Assembly: GCF_902827225.1 (NCBI RefSeq)
Contig: NZ_LR792632.1
Location: 391,030 to 455,029 of the forward strand
DNA length: 64,000 nucleotides
Origin: Methanocaldococcus lauensis
Lineage (GTDB): Archaea > AGJL01 > Methanococci > Methanococcales > Methanocaldococcaceae
Direction: 5' to 3'
Shown here: positions 39,952 through 49,463 of the stretch, piece by piece
How the letters are laid out: every line of letters begins with the position of its first letter
Numbering within the stretch: position 1 is the first letter of the stretch
Position numbers and translations under genes: made by a program
The notes under the pieces: model-generated
What the model was told of the DNA's origin: nothing
The model's input: only the letters and a program-made list of their open reading frames with translations
Database searches by the model: none

Positions 39952-40485
39952 ATGTTCTATAAGCTGTTGTTTGAATCGTTGTGGTATATTCTTCCAGCGT
40001 ATGTGGCTAATGCATCAGCATGTATATTTGGAGGAGGCACACCAGTAGATTTAGGAAAAAATTTTATTGATGGCAAAAGGTTAATAGGAGATGGAGTAAC
40101 ATATAGAGGTTGTGTTTTTGGAATTCTTTGTGGAACATTGGTTGGTTTAATACAGGGAATTTTAGTGGATTTTAATATTTTTGGAAGCTTAGATTTTTAT
40201 GGCACTGTTTTAGACCATGTTATATTGGCATTCTTTTTATCTACTGGAGCAATTGTTGGAGATGCTGTAGGAAGTTTTATAAAAAGGAGATTAAATATTG
40301 AGAGAGGACGACCAGCCCCTCTATTAGATCAACTTGATTTTGTAATTGGGGCAATTGCCTTTGGTTATATCTTAGCACCAATACCTCATGAGATGATAAT
40401 TACAATTTGTTTAATTACTTTATTTGTTCATTTACTTGGAAATATAATTGCCTATAAATTGGGAGTTAAAGATATTTGGTGGTAA
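39952..40485 (+). CDS. carS: CDP-archaeol synthase CarS
   Basis: 177-residue integral membrane enzyme with about five helices that transfers CMP from CTP to unsaturated archaetidic acid, making CDP-archaeol for archaeal phospholipids. The family marks are the cytosolic NFIDGKRLIGDGVTYRG, GDAVGSFIKRRLNIERGR, and PLLDQLDFVIGAI, the last being the CDP-alcohol catalytic stretch. RBS GGGGAG precedes the ATG. It is 3 bp upstream of the ACT gene. Confidence 0.93.
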   Translation: MFYKLLFESLWYILPAYVANASACIFGGGTPVDLGKNFIDGKRLIGDGVTYRGCVFGILCGTLVGLIQGILVDFNIFGSLDFYGTVLDHVILAFFLSTGAIVGDAVGSFIKRRLNIERGRPAPLLDQLDFVIGAIAFGYILAPIPHEMIITICLITLFVHLLGNIIAYKLGVKDIWW

Positions 40486-40488
40486 AAT

Positions 40489-40971
40489 ATGATAACCATA
40501 GATATTGAATTAAAAGATAAACCAGGAGAGTTGTTAAAAGTTTTAACACCAATATCAAAGTATGGAGCAAATATAATAAGTGTAATTCATTCAAGAGAAG
40601 ATAAGAGAGGAGGTAAAGTTCCTGTTAGAATAGTTATTGATGTTGAAGATTCTGAAAAATTAAAAAAAATTTTAGAAGATTTAGAAAAAGAAGGAGCAAT
40701 AATTAAAAAAATTGATGGAAAGAATAAAAAGGTTTATTTGGATGTCGTAGTTATTGGGCATGTTGTAGATACTGACATAAAAGATACAATAGATAGAATA
40801 AACGAAATTGGACTCGTAGAGGATTTAGATTTAATTATGCCACATCCAGATAAGGAATCTTCGGCAATTATGAGGATTATAATAGACAAAGATAAAATAA
40901 ATGAACTTTTTTATTTATTTGATAAATTGGAAAAAGAAAAAAATTTGTTTTTTATAAAATCTATACTCTAA
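40489..40971 (+). CDS. ACT-domain protein linked to homoserine dehydrogenase
   Basis: 160 residues. An N-terminal ACT domain ([20 protein letters not shown]) is followed by a second ligand-binding-like half ([20 protein letters not shown]). It lies between carS and the homoserine dehydrogenase gene, 21 bp before the latter. In many organisms the regulatory ACT domain is fused to the dehydrogenase. Here the enzyme lacks it, so this protein may act in trans as the amino-acid sensor. Confidence 0.75.
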   Translation: MITIDIELKDKPGELLKVLTPISKYGANIISVIHSREDKRGGKVPVRIVIDVEDSEKLKKILEDLEKEGAIIKKIDGKNKKVYLDVVVIGHVVDTDIKDTIDRINEIGLVEDLDLIMPHPDKESSAIMRIIIDKDKINELFYLFDKLEKEKNLFFIKSIL

Positions 40972-40992
40972 ATTTTATTATTTGGTGAGACG

Positions 40993-42003
40993 ATGGACAT
41001 TATCATAATTGGATTTGGAGCTATAGGTAAGGGTGTAGCTAAAGTTTTGTATGAAAAGAGGGAATATTTAAAGGAAAACTTTGAGGAGTTTAAAGTTGTA
41101 GCAATAACAGACAGTTCTGGAGCGGCAATTGACGAGAATGGTTTAGATTTAAAAAAGGCAATTGATATTAAAGAAAAAACAGGAAAAATTATAAATTATC
41201 CAGAAAAAGGTAGAGAGATGAGTTCAATAGACGTTATAAGAAATGTTGATGCCGATGTAGTTGTTGAAGTAACACCCTCAAACTTAGAGACAGGAGAACC
41301 TGCTAAAACCCACATATTAGAGAGTTTTAAAAATAAAAAACATGTTGTGACAGCTAATAAGGGGCCATTAGCTTTATGTTATAAAGAGTTAATTGAAGAA
41401 GCAAAAAAATACAATGTTATTTTTAGACACGAGGCATCAGTTGGAGGAGCAATGCCTATAATAAACTTAGCCAAAGAAACATTAGCAGGAAATGAAATTT
41501 TATCAATAAGAGGAATATTAAATGGAACTACTAACTATATATTAACAAAAATGGAAAAAGAGGGATTAGACTTTGAAACTATTTTAAAAGAGGCTAAAGA
41601 ATTGGGGATAGCTGAAACTGACCCTACTCAAGACATTGAAGGTTTAGATACTGCGGCAAAGATAGTTATTTTAGCAAACTCAATTATGGGAATGAATAAA
41701 ACTATAAAAGATGTAAAAGTTAAAGGAATTAGCAGAATAACTCCAGAGGCAATATTTTTAGCAAATAAAAGAGGATATACAATAAAACTTATTGGTCAAA
41801 TTAAGGATAAATACTTAATTGTCGAGCCAATGCTTATTCCAATTGATAGCCCACTAAATGTTAAAGGAACTTTAAATGTGGCAATGTTTGAAACAGATTT
41901 GGCAAAAGAGGTCGTAGTTGTTGGAAGAGGAGCAGGGCCAATAGAGACAGCATCAGCCATTTTAAGCGATTTAATCCATATTTATCAAGCTACAAGAAAG
42001 TAG
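40993..42003 (+). CDS. hom: Homoserine dehydrogenase
   Basis: 336 residues. It reduces aspartate semialdehyde to homoserine for Thr and Met. The NAD(P)-binding [13 protein letters not shown] is at the N-terminus. [17 protein letters not shown] and [20 protein letters not shown] follow, then [14 protein letters not shown] and the catalytic [14 protein letters not shown]. The length and the absence of a C-terminal ACT domain fit the short archaeal form. RBS GGTGAG precedes the ATG. Confidence 0.94.
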   Translation: MDIIIIGFGAIGKGVAKVLYEKREYLKENFEEFKVVAITDSSGAAIDENGLDLKKAIDIKEKTGKIINYPEKGREMSSIDVIRNVDADVVVEVTPSNLETGEPAKTHILESFKNKKHVVTANKGPLALCYKELIEEAKKYNVIFRHEASVGGAMPIINLAKETLAGNEILSIRGILNGTTNYILTKMEKEGLDFETILKEAKELGIAETDPTQDIEGLDTAAKIVILANSIMGMNKTIKDVKVKGISRITPEAIFLANKRGYTIKLIGQIKDKYLIVEPMLIPIDSPLNVKGTLNVAMFETDLAKEVVVVGRGAGPIETASAILSDLIHIYQATRK

Positions 42004-42116
42004 ATTTTTTAAATTTTAGGATAATATTACTACATATTACTTCTGACATTTTTTACTTTTGATTTTAATCTTATTACAACAAAATTAAAAAAGAATAATA
42101 ATATATAAAGAAAATA

Positions 42117-42959
42117 TTACTTAACCTTATTACTTTGAGCATTTGAGTAAGGCATAAATTCAACAGTTCCTCTCTGTCTAACTGGCTGTTTATACAACTC
42201 CATCAATGCATAAACTTCCTCTGGGACATTTGTATCTACATCCAAACCAAGTTTTTTAGCCTCCTCTACAGTTATTGGATAATCGTGAGTCCATCTACCT
42301 TCTGTTAATATCTTTGATAGTTCTTTAGCCTTTTCTTCTCCATACTTATCTTTTAATAAATTATATACAAAATTTTGGACTTGATTTATTGCTTTTTTAG
42401 CAATATCTGCTAATATTAATGTTTGATCATCTACTTTTTCAACACCTTTCTGCTCAACAGTTTTAACAATACTTGGAGCTGGATACTGTCCAAGTTGTGG
42501 GTCTACAGGCCCTAAAACTGCATTTTCGTCCATAATTATTTTATCTGCCGCTAAGGCTATTAAGGTTCCCCCACTCATCGCATAGTGTGGGACTATAACC
42601 CTCGTCTCTGCTGGGTGTGCCTTTAACGCTTTAGCTATTTGTGTAGCCGCTAAAACTAAACCTCCAGGAGTGTGTATAATTAAATCTATTGGTTTATCTT
42701 TTGGAGCAGACCTTATAGCTCTCAAAACTTCTTCACTATCTTCTATTGATATAAACCTGTATATTGGTATTCCAAAGAATCCTATACTCTCTTGTCTATG
42801 TATTAATGTAATTACCGTTGAATTTCTTTTATCTGAAATCTCTTTAAGGAGTCTTAACCTTGCGAGTTGTAATTGTTTATACTGTATTTGCGGTGCCATA
42901 AGTAAATAAAAAAACAATAGCCACCAGATTAAACTAAAAAATCCTCCAAGTATATCCAT
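42117..42959 (-). CDS. Membrane-anchored serine protease (SppA-like, SDH family)
   Basis: 280 residues. An N-terminal membrane helix (FFSLIWWLLFFYLLMA) is followed by a ClpP/crotonase-fold domain with IHTPGGLVLAA, the nucleophile region YAMSGGTLIALAADKIIMDE, and GPVDPQLGQYPAPSI. This matches the PF01972 proteinase family found in thermophiles. It probably cleaves membrane or signal peptides. The ATG touches the stop of the upstream cobyrinate-synthase-like gene, so the two are co-transcribed. Confidence 0.85.
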   Translation of the reverse strand: MDILGGFFSLIWWLLFFYLLMAPQIQYKQLQLARLRLLKEISDKRNSTVITLIHRQESIGFFGIPIYRFISIEDSEEVLRAIRSAPKDKPIDLIIHTPGGLVLAATQIAKALKAHPAETRVIVPHYAMSGGTLIALAADKIIMDENAVLGPVDPQLGQYPAPSIVKTVEQKGVEKVDDQTLILADIAKKAINQVQNFVYNLLKDKYGEEKAKELSKILTEGRWTHDYPITVEEAKKLGLDVDTNVPEEVYALMELYKQPVRQRGTVEFMPYSNAQSNKVK

Positions 42960-44431
42960 TATATTCCCCTCATATTAAATATTCTTTTTATCCATTTATC
43001 TAACATCGCTAAAAAATTATCGTTTTCTTCATTTATATTTGTTATGCTTTTATCTTTTAAATTTACTTCTGGAATATCTATATTTAAATCAACATTAAGT
43101 GCATTTTTGCAAAAACTTTCGTAGTCAATCTCTATCTCTGGAATAAGCCCTCTACTTTCATTAGATACTTTTCCTACTCCATAAAGTTTAATGTTATACT
43201 TTTCTGCCAACTCTTTTAATTTATTAAAGATATTCCAATCATATACCTTATTCAAAATAATTCCTTCTACTTTTATCCCAATATCTTTAAGTAGATTATA
43301 ATAAGAGATAGATTCAATAAATGCTCCTTCAATTCCACTTAAATTACAGGAACTTATAATATAAACAGGAAATCCAAGTTTTTTAGCAATTTGGTAAGAA
43401 GATAGATTTTTAAATGCGGCAGTAAAAGCTCCCATAACTCCTTCAACAATTATATATTTATACTCTGAATTTTTTACATATTCTAAAAATTCATTTACAT
43501 CAACCCAACCTCTCTCACCAATTTTTATGCTGTTGTATTTTGTCATCTTTTCTCTTAGTAAATAAAGAGCTGGAACAATATCTCTAATATCTCCCCCAAT
43601 TTTAGCCACAAAAACCTTTCCATCTAATTTTCCAGATATTGCAGTAGTTAAAAATGTTTTTCCACTGTTTGATGATGTAGATAATAATACAATTCCATAC
43701 TTTTTGTTTTTGTCTTTTGATTTATCCTCTTTATGATATAATTTAGGATTTATTCTATATTTTAACGCTCTCTTTTTTAATTTCTCTTTTACTATTTTAT
43801 TTTTTGTAAAAATTTCTTCCTTCTCATCTTCTTCAACATTCAAATGCTTTAAAAAATTGTCTCTAATAAATTCATTATCTAAAAAGTTATGGACCATAGT
43901 TCCAAAGACTTTTCCTTTAAAAACCCCAGAAATTATATCTTTTTCTTCATTTATCTTATAATTTAACTTTCTAACTTTAGATACCGTTAAAATTTTTGTC
44001 TCTTTATCAACTATTTTAATGTCTCCATAAGTATGGCAGTGAAAACCTTCTCCAAATCCCTCTCCAAAGATAGATTTTTTTAATTCAAATTTAACTCTAT
44101 CAGTGCAAACCAATGGATAAAATTCTACATCTAACAACCCTAAACCTTCTCTAAAAATGGGAATAGTGCTTTTTCTACCAACATCTACTTTTTTTGATAA
44201 GATTTGGAAGCCACTGCATATTCCTATAATGTATCCATCAAAATTGACTATTTCTTTCTTTAACTCATTGGTTAATGAATTACTCTCTATTAAACTACCT
44301 CCTGGAATTATCAAAACTTCTAAATCTTTAATTTCTTTGTAATTTTTTTCATCAATAATTTTTGTAGGTAAGTTACCAAAATCTTCAAATAGTGGCAAAG
44401 AACCTTTTATATCTAAAATACCAATTTCCAT
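42959..44431 (-). CDS. Cobyrinate-synthase-like protein with swapped domain order
   Basis: 490 residues. The first about 190 are a class I glutamine amidotransferase-like domain ([15 protein letters not shown], nucleophile Cys in [12 protein letters not shown], then GFHCHTYGD and [10 protein letters not shown]). The second part is a dethiobiotin-synthetase-type ATPase ([21 protein letters not shown]-loop near 250, [12 protein letters not shown]). CobB/CobQ enzymes have the ATPase first and the amidotransferase last, so the order here is reversed. It is homologous to MJ0138 by position. A cobamide or F430 amidation role is possible but unproven. Confidence 0.7.
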   Translation of the reverse strand: MEIGILDIKGSLPLFEDFGNLPTKIIDEKNYKEIKDLEVLIIPGGSLIESNSLTNELKKEIVNFDGYIIGICSGFQILSKKVDVGRKSTIPIFREGLGLLDVEFYPLVCTDRVKFELKKSIFGEGFGEGFHCHTYGDIKIVDKETKILTVSKVRKLNYKINEEKDIISGVFKGKVFGTMVHNFLDNEFIRDNFLKHLNVEEDEKEEIFTKNKIVKEKLKKRALKYRINPKLYHKEDKSKDKNKKYGIVLLSTSSNSGKTFLTTAISGKLDGKVFVAKIGGDIRDIVPALYLLREKMTKYNSIKIGERGWVDVNEFLEYVKNSEYKYIIVEGVMGAFTAAFKNLSSYQIAKKLGFPVYIISSCNLSGIEGAFIESISYYNLLKDIGIKVEGIILNKVYDWNIFNKLKELAEKYNIKLYGVGKVSNESRGLIPEIEIDYESFCKNALNVDLNIDIPEVNLKDKSITNINEENDNFLAMLDKWIKRIFNMRGI

Positions 44432-44484
44432 CAGTTATCACCAATTAATTTATTAGATATAAAAAATACTAAAATGGGATTTAA

Positions 44485-45114
44485 ATGAATTTGAAAGATA
44501 TAAAGTTGAAAAAAATTATAGAAATTTTAAGTTTAATTTTTACATTGGAGATTGTTATCTCTTTTATACTATCAACTTACAACCCCCCATATCAAGATTT
44601 GTTAATAAAGTTGGACTATCTCTCTATAATGTTCTTTACCTTTGAGTTTATATACAACTTCTATTATATTGAAGACAAAACAAAATTTTTTAAAGATGTT
44701 TATAATATTGTTGATGCCATAGTTATACTTGCTTTTCTACTATATTCTTTGCAGTTATTTTATTCAAAAGCATTTTTAGGGCTAAGAGTAATAAATATTC
44801 TGAGAATTTTAATTCTACTAAGAATAATTAAGTTGAGGAGATTAAAAGAAAATCCAGAATTAATTAACTTTTTATCACTATTAATAATTTGCTTTATTTC
44901 TTCCTGTCTAATATGGATTGCCGAATCAGATGTAAATCCAGCAATAAACAATTTTTTTGATGCTTTTTATTTCACAACAATATCTATAACAACAGTTGGC
45001 TATGGAGATATAACTCCAAAAACAGATGCTGGGAAGTTAATAATAATATTCTCTGTCTTATTCTTTATTTCTGGGTTAATTACTTCATTACAAAAGGCTT
45101 TAAAGGGAGAGTAA
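44485..45114 (+). CDS. Voltage-gated-type K+ channel, six helices
   Basis: 209 residues. Five to six membrane segments, with an S4-like helix at 99-120 rich in Arg (GLRVINILRILILLRIIKLRR) and the selectivity filter TTVGYGD at 169-175. This is a small KvAP-like channel, the counterpart of M. jannaschii MjK2 (MJ0138.1). The TAA stop at 45112-45114 overlaps the first base of the inverted-repeat element that follows. That element separates it from a second K+ channel gene. Confidence 0.9.
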   Translation: MNLKDIKLKKIIEILSLIFTLEIVISFILSTYNPPYQDLLIKLDYLSIMFFTFEFIYNFYYIEDKTKFFKDVYNIVDAIVILAFLLYSLQLFYSKAFLGLRVINILRILILLRIIKLRRLKENPELINFLSLLIICFISSCLIWIAESDVNPAINNFFDAFYFTTISITTVGYGDITPKTDAGKLIIIFSVLFFISGLITSLQKALKGE

Positions 45115-45360
45115 CCATAGAGGGGGCTACGCTCCCTCTATTGGGATACTCCCCCATAATCTTGTATTAGTTTAATAATAAGAGGCATTACCTCGCTTCG
45201 CTCGGTAATGCATCCCGGGTATTCCGAACCATAGGGCTTCGCCCTATTGGTATACCCAAAATTTACACCTCTGCCTTTGGCAGAGGTGTTAGGGAGTATA
45301 GCAATAGAGGGTTTCCCTCTATGCGGTGTATACCAATAGGGGCATAGCCCCCTCTATGGT
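45114..45360. mobile_element. 247-bp terminal-inverted-repeat element of nested palindromes (MITE-like)
   Basis: The ends are inverted repeats: 16 bases starting ACCATAGAGGGGGCTA at 45114 match the complement of the right end, with related sequence further in (CCCTATTGG, GTATAC). TA flanks both ends (45112-45113, 45361-45362). Inside are GCATTACC/GGTAATGC (45185-45111 series: arms 45185-45192 and 45204-45211), CATAGGGC/GCCCTAT (about 45230-45248), a perfect 11-bp ACACCTCTGCC/GGCAGAGGTGT (45265-45289), and ATAGAGGG/CCCTCTAT (45304-45322). There is no open frame. It fills the gap between two K+ channel genes. Confidence 0.65.
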
Positions 45361-45386
45361 TATAAAAGAATTTAAAGGGAGATTAA

Positions 45387-46385
45387 ATGGAGACTTATAA
45401 AAAGATAGAACTTGGGATATTTGTAATTATCTTAATCATATTAATTGAATCAGTAATATTGATGACTGTTGAGGGTTGGGATTTCTTCACAGCTTTTTAT
45501 GTAGCAGTTGTTACAATATCAACAGTAGGTTATGGAGATTACACTCCAAAAACATTTATTGGAAAGTTATCAATAATTATATACATATTTGCTGGTGTTG
45601 GAGCTGTGGCATATACTATGGGAACTATTGCGGAGTTTATTATTGAAGGGCACTTTAAAAAATATTATAGGTCGAAAAAGATGTCTGATAAACTTAAAAA
45701 ACTTAAAAATCATTATATAATTTGTGGTTATGGAAGATTGGGAAGAGTTGTAGCAGATGAGTTAAAAAAATCAGGAATTCCTTTTGTTGTTATTGATAAA
45801 GATGAGAAATTATTGCAAGAGGCTATTGAAAAAGATCCAAGTCTTATATGTATCGTTGGAGATGCAACATCTGATGACATATTAAAAAAGGCAGGGATTG
45901 ATAGGGCTAAGGGTTTAATATCAGTAGTAACCTCAGACGCTGAAAATGTATTTATTACCTTATCTGCAAAAAAATTAAATCCAAATATTTACATAGTTGC
46001 AAAAGCAGATGATCAATCAACCTTAGATAAATTAATAAAAGCAGGGGCTGATAGGGCTGTATGTCCTTATATAGTTGGAGGTTTGGAAATTGCAAAAATA
46101 GCCATTAATCCAGATGTTGTTGAATTTATCCATTCATTAGTGGCTTCACAGGAAGATATAGAAATTAGAAGATTTGTTATAAAAAATTATGAACTTGACA
46201 ATAAATCAATAAAGGATTCAAAAATTAGAGAAAAGACAGGGGCTACAATTTTAGCTATTAAAAAAGGAAATAAGATGATTACAAGTCCAACTCCTAACAC
46301 AATAATTAACGTTGGAGATATTATATATGCATTTGGAACTAAAGAACAACTTGAAAAATTAAGAAAGTATGTTGAAGGAGTTTAA
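45387..46385 (+). CDS. MthK-like K+ channel with RCK domains
   Basis: 332 residues. Two membrane helices flank a pore with STVGYGDYTP (filter at about 46-51). The RCK N domain (TrkA-N) begins near 108 with the Rossmann motif ICGYGRLGRVVADEL and VVIDKDEKLLQ. A TrkA-C domain follows from about residue 250. Ligand binding to the RCK ring (Ca2+ or nucleotides in relatives) gates the pore. It corresponds to MJ0139. RBS GGGAGA precedes the ATG. Confidence 0.93.
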   Translation: METYKKIELGIFVIILIILIESVILMTVEGWDFFTAFYVAVVTISTVGYGDYTPKTFIGKLSIIIYIFAGVGAVAYTMGTIAEFIIEGHFKKYYRSKKMSDKLKKLKNHYIICGYGRLGRVVADELKKSGIPFVVIDKDEKLLQEAIEKDPSLICIVGDATSDDILKKAGIDRAKGLISVVTSDAENVFITLSAKKLNPNIYIVAKADDQSTLDKLIKAGADRAVCPYIVGGLEIAKIAINPDVVEFIHSLVASQEDIEIRRFVIKNYELDNKSIKDSKIREKTGATILAIKKGNKMITSPTPNTIINVGDIIYAFGTKEQLEKLRKYVEGV

Positions 46386-46474
46386 CAAATAAGCATAAAG
46401 AACAAAAACAAATTATAGATTAAAAGATTAAATTAAAATTTTTAAAAATTATAAAAATTAGAGTAGGTGAGAGT

Positions 46475-47737
46475 TTGATATTAATAAAAGATGTTTATGT
46501 AAATGGAAAAAGACAGGATATATTAATTGAAGGAAATAAAATAAAAAAGATTGGAGAGGTTAAAAAAGAAGATATTGAGGATGTTGAAATTATTGATGGA
46601 AAGAAAAAAATAGCGATTCCTGGTTTAATAAATACTCACACCCATATACCAATGACACTGTTTAGGGGTGTTGCTGACGATTTACCATTAATGGAGTGGT
46701 TAAACAATTATATATGGCCAATGGAAGCAAAACTTAACGAAAAAATCGTTTATTGGGGAACATTATTAGGATGTATAGAGATGATTAAAAGCGGAACTAC
46801 TACATTTAATGATATGTATTTTTACTTAGAGGGGATATCTAAGGCAGTAGATGAAAGTGGAATGAGGGCAGTTTTAGCCTATGGAATGATTGACTTGTTT
46901 GATGAAGAAAGAAGAGAAAAAGAGTTAAAAAACGCTGAGAAATATATTAAATATATAAATGAATTAAATAACAGTAGAATAATTCCAGCTTTAGGCCCAC
47001 ATGCCCCATATACTTGCTCTAAAGAATTATTAATGAAGGTTAATGAATTGGCTAAAAAATACAATGTTATGATACACATTCATATGAATGAGACATTAGA
47101 TGAGATTAAAACAGTTAAAGAGAAAACAGGAATGGAGCCATTTATTTATTTAAATTCATTTGGGTTTTTTGATGATGTAAATGTTGTTGCCGCCCATTGT
47201 GTCCATTTAACAGAAGGGGAGATTAGAATAATTAAAGAAAAAAACATAAATGTATCTCATAATCCTATTAGCAACTTAAAGTTAGCCTCTGGAATTGCTC
47301 CAATACCTAAACTTTTAAAAGAAGGGATAAATGTTACATTGGGAACTGATGGCTGTGGAAGTAACAATAATTTAAATTTATTTGAGGAGATAAAAATAAC
47401 TGCTATTTTACATAAAGGAGTTAATTTAAATCCTACTGTAATTAAGGCAGAGACTGCTTTTAATTTTGCTACAAAAAATGGAGCTAAGGCGTTGAATATA
47501 AAAGCTGGAGAAATAAAAGAGGGTTATTTAGCTGATATAGTTTTAATAAATATGGATAAACCATTCCTATATCCAAAAGAAAATATTATGTCTCACTTAG
47601 TTTATGCATTCAATGGCTTTGTGGATGATGTTATCATAGATGGAAAAATAGTAATGAGAGAGGGTAAAATATTAACTGTTGATGAAGAAAAAGTGTATGA
47701 AAAGGCCGAAGAAATGTATGAAATTTTAAGGAGTTAA
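46475..47737 (+). CDS. dadD: 5'-deoxyadenosine / S-adenosylhomocysteine deaminase
   Basis: 420-residue amidohydrolase from a TTG start set by GGTGAG three bases upstream. Metal ligands are in NTHTHIPMTLFRG, MIHIHMNETLDE, AAHCVHLTEGE and TDGCGSNNNLN. Homologous to MJ1541, which deaminates 5'-deoxyadenosine, SAH and MTA to inosine products. This recycles the inhibitory by-products of radical-SAM and methylation reactions. The stop overlaps by 4 bp the stop of the convergent small gene. Confidence 0.92.
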   Translation: MILIKDVYVNGKRQDILIEGNKIKKIGEVKKEDIEDVEIIDGKKKIAIPGLINTHTHIPMTLFRGVADDLPLMEWLNNYIWPMEAKLNEKIVYWGTLLGCIEMIKSGTTTFNDMYFYLEGISKAVDESGMRAVLAYGMIDLFDEERREKELKNAEKYIKYINELNNSRIIPALGPHAPYTCSKELLMKVNELAKKYNVMIHIHMNETLDEIKTVKEKTGMEPFIYLNSFGFFDDVNVVAAHCVHLTEGEIRIIKEKNINVSHNPISNLKLASGIAPIPKLLKEGINVTLGTDGCGSNNNLNLFEEIKITAILHKGVNLNPTVIKAETAFNFATKNGAKALNIKAGEIKEGYLADIVLINMDKPFLYPKENIMSHLVYAFNGFVDDVIIDGKIVMREGKILTVDEEKVYEKAEEMYEILRS

Positions 47738-48147
47738 TCTCTAAACTCATTTAGTAATTTTATTAATAACAGTTTATTAGCAATTTTTATATTTTTTAAA
47801 ATAATTCCTCCTTTTGCTTCATATCCTACAATTAAAACATCTTCTCCATTATATTTTAAAACAAATGTTTTTTTATTTTTTACCAATGTATCGGCAATTT
47901 TTGAAACCTTAGACATTAAGTCGCTAATATTTTTAATATTTGATAAAATATTTGAAACTGATATATTTTCTTTTTTATCAATCTGCATAGCACTCATTAA
48001 CTCCTTTATTGTTTTTACATTAAAAATATTTAAAACAATAAAATTTTTATCAACAGTTAAAGAAAAGATATTTTTGAATATTATTTTTAAATTTCCTTCT
48101 TTTATTAAATTCTGAAATAAAAATAGATAATTTATTTTATCGAGCAA
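47734..48147 (-). CDS. Hypothetical protein near PSTK
   Basis: 137 residues from a TTG start (RBS GTGAG). Hydrophobic-alternating strands (LKIIFKNIFSLTVDKNFIVLNI), a helical middle, and a C-terminal KTFVLKYNGEDVLIVGYEAKGGIIL give an alpha/beta protein without a signal peptide. It lies 19 bp downstream of the 105-residue gene and both precede, on the minus strand, the dadD stop. The family is not recognised. The gene string after PSTK is as in M. jannaschii (MJ1538-MJ1541 order). Confidence 0.6.
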   Translation of the reverse strand: MLDKINYLFLFQNLIKEGNLKIIFKNIFSLTVDKNFIVLNIFNVKTIKELMSAMQIDKKENISVSNILSNIKNISDLMSKVSKIADTLVKNKKTFVLKYNGEDVLIVGYEAKGGIILKNIKIANKLLLIKLLNEFRD

Positions 48148-48166
48148 AATCTCACTAATTATATTT

Positions 48167-48484
48167 TTATTCTTTTTTCTCTTTTTTTAAAGGAATGATT
48201 TTTAAGCCAACCTCTCCATTAATTGTGAAATTGTCAAATACAATTCTTACCTCGCTACCACTACCCTCTAAGATTTTAGCAATTTTTTCAACATCTATAT
48301 TAAGTTTAGGTAATTTTTCTTTAACTTCTTCAGCGAGTTTTAAAATTTCTTCTACCTTTTCTTTAGAAACTACTTCCTTTTTATCTTTTAAACTATTTAA
48401 AAAATTAGTAATTTTTTCTATTTTTTCAGCAATTTCTTTAGGAACTTCAATTTTTATTTCTTTAACTTCTTTTTCTTCTGCCAT
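48167..48484 (-). CDS. Hypothetical charged protein
   Basis: 105 residues from the ATG after GTGGGGAT. It is a long acidic/basic helical region (EVPKEIAEKIEKITNFLNSL and following, with EEILKLAEEVKEKLPKL) and then a strand-rich tail (SEVRIVFDNFTINGEVGLKI). It is in line with the 137-residue gene and lies 60 bp downstream of PSTK. It may form a complex with its neighbour; no family is known to me. Confidence 0.6.
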   Translation of the reverse strand: MAEEKEVKEIKIEVPKEIAEKIEKITNFLNSLKDKKEVVSKEKVEEILKLAEEVKEKLPKLNIDVEKIAKILEGSGSEVRIVFDNFTINGEVGLKIIPLKKEKKE

Positions 48485-48544
48485 ATTTATCCCCACAATT
48501 TTTTGTTAATTTATTTTTAAATAAATTTTTGGAGAATCTGATAT

Positions 48545-49333
<789 letters not shown>

Positions 49334-49463
49334 TTATATGTGAATGTAGAGTAATATAACAAGATCTTAGTATCTATTTAGTAATTGTTCTTTATTTACT
49401 TTTTTAAAATCAGATCCTTTAAATTTGATTTGATATTATTGAAGAATTAAAAAACAATAAAAT

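Noticed and set aside
49401..49420. Inverted partial CRISPR repeat (TAAAATCAGATCC) left of the array
   Set aside because: About 11-13 matching bases in AT-rich sequence, wrong orientation and off the array spacing; chance cannot be excluded.
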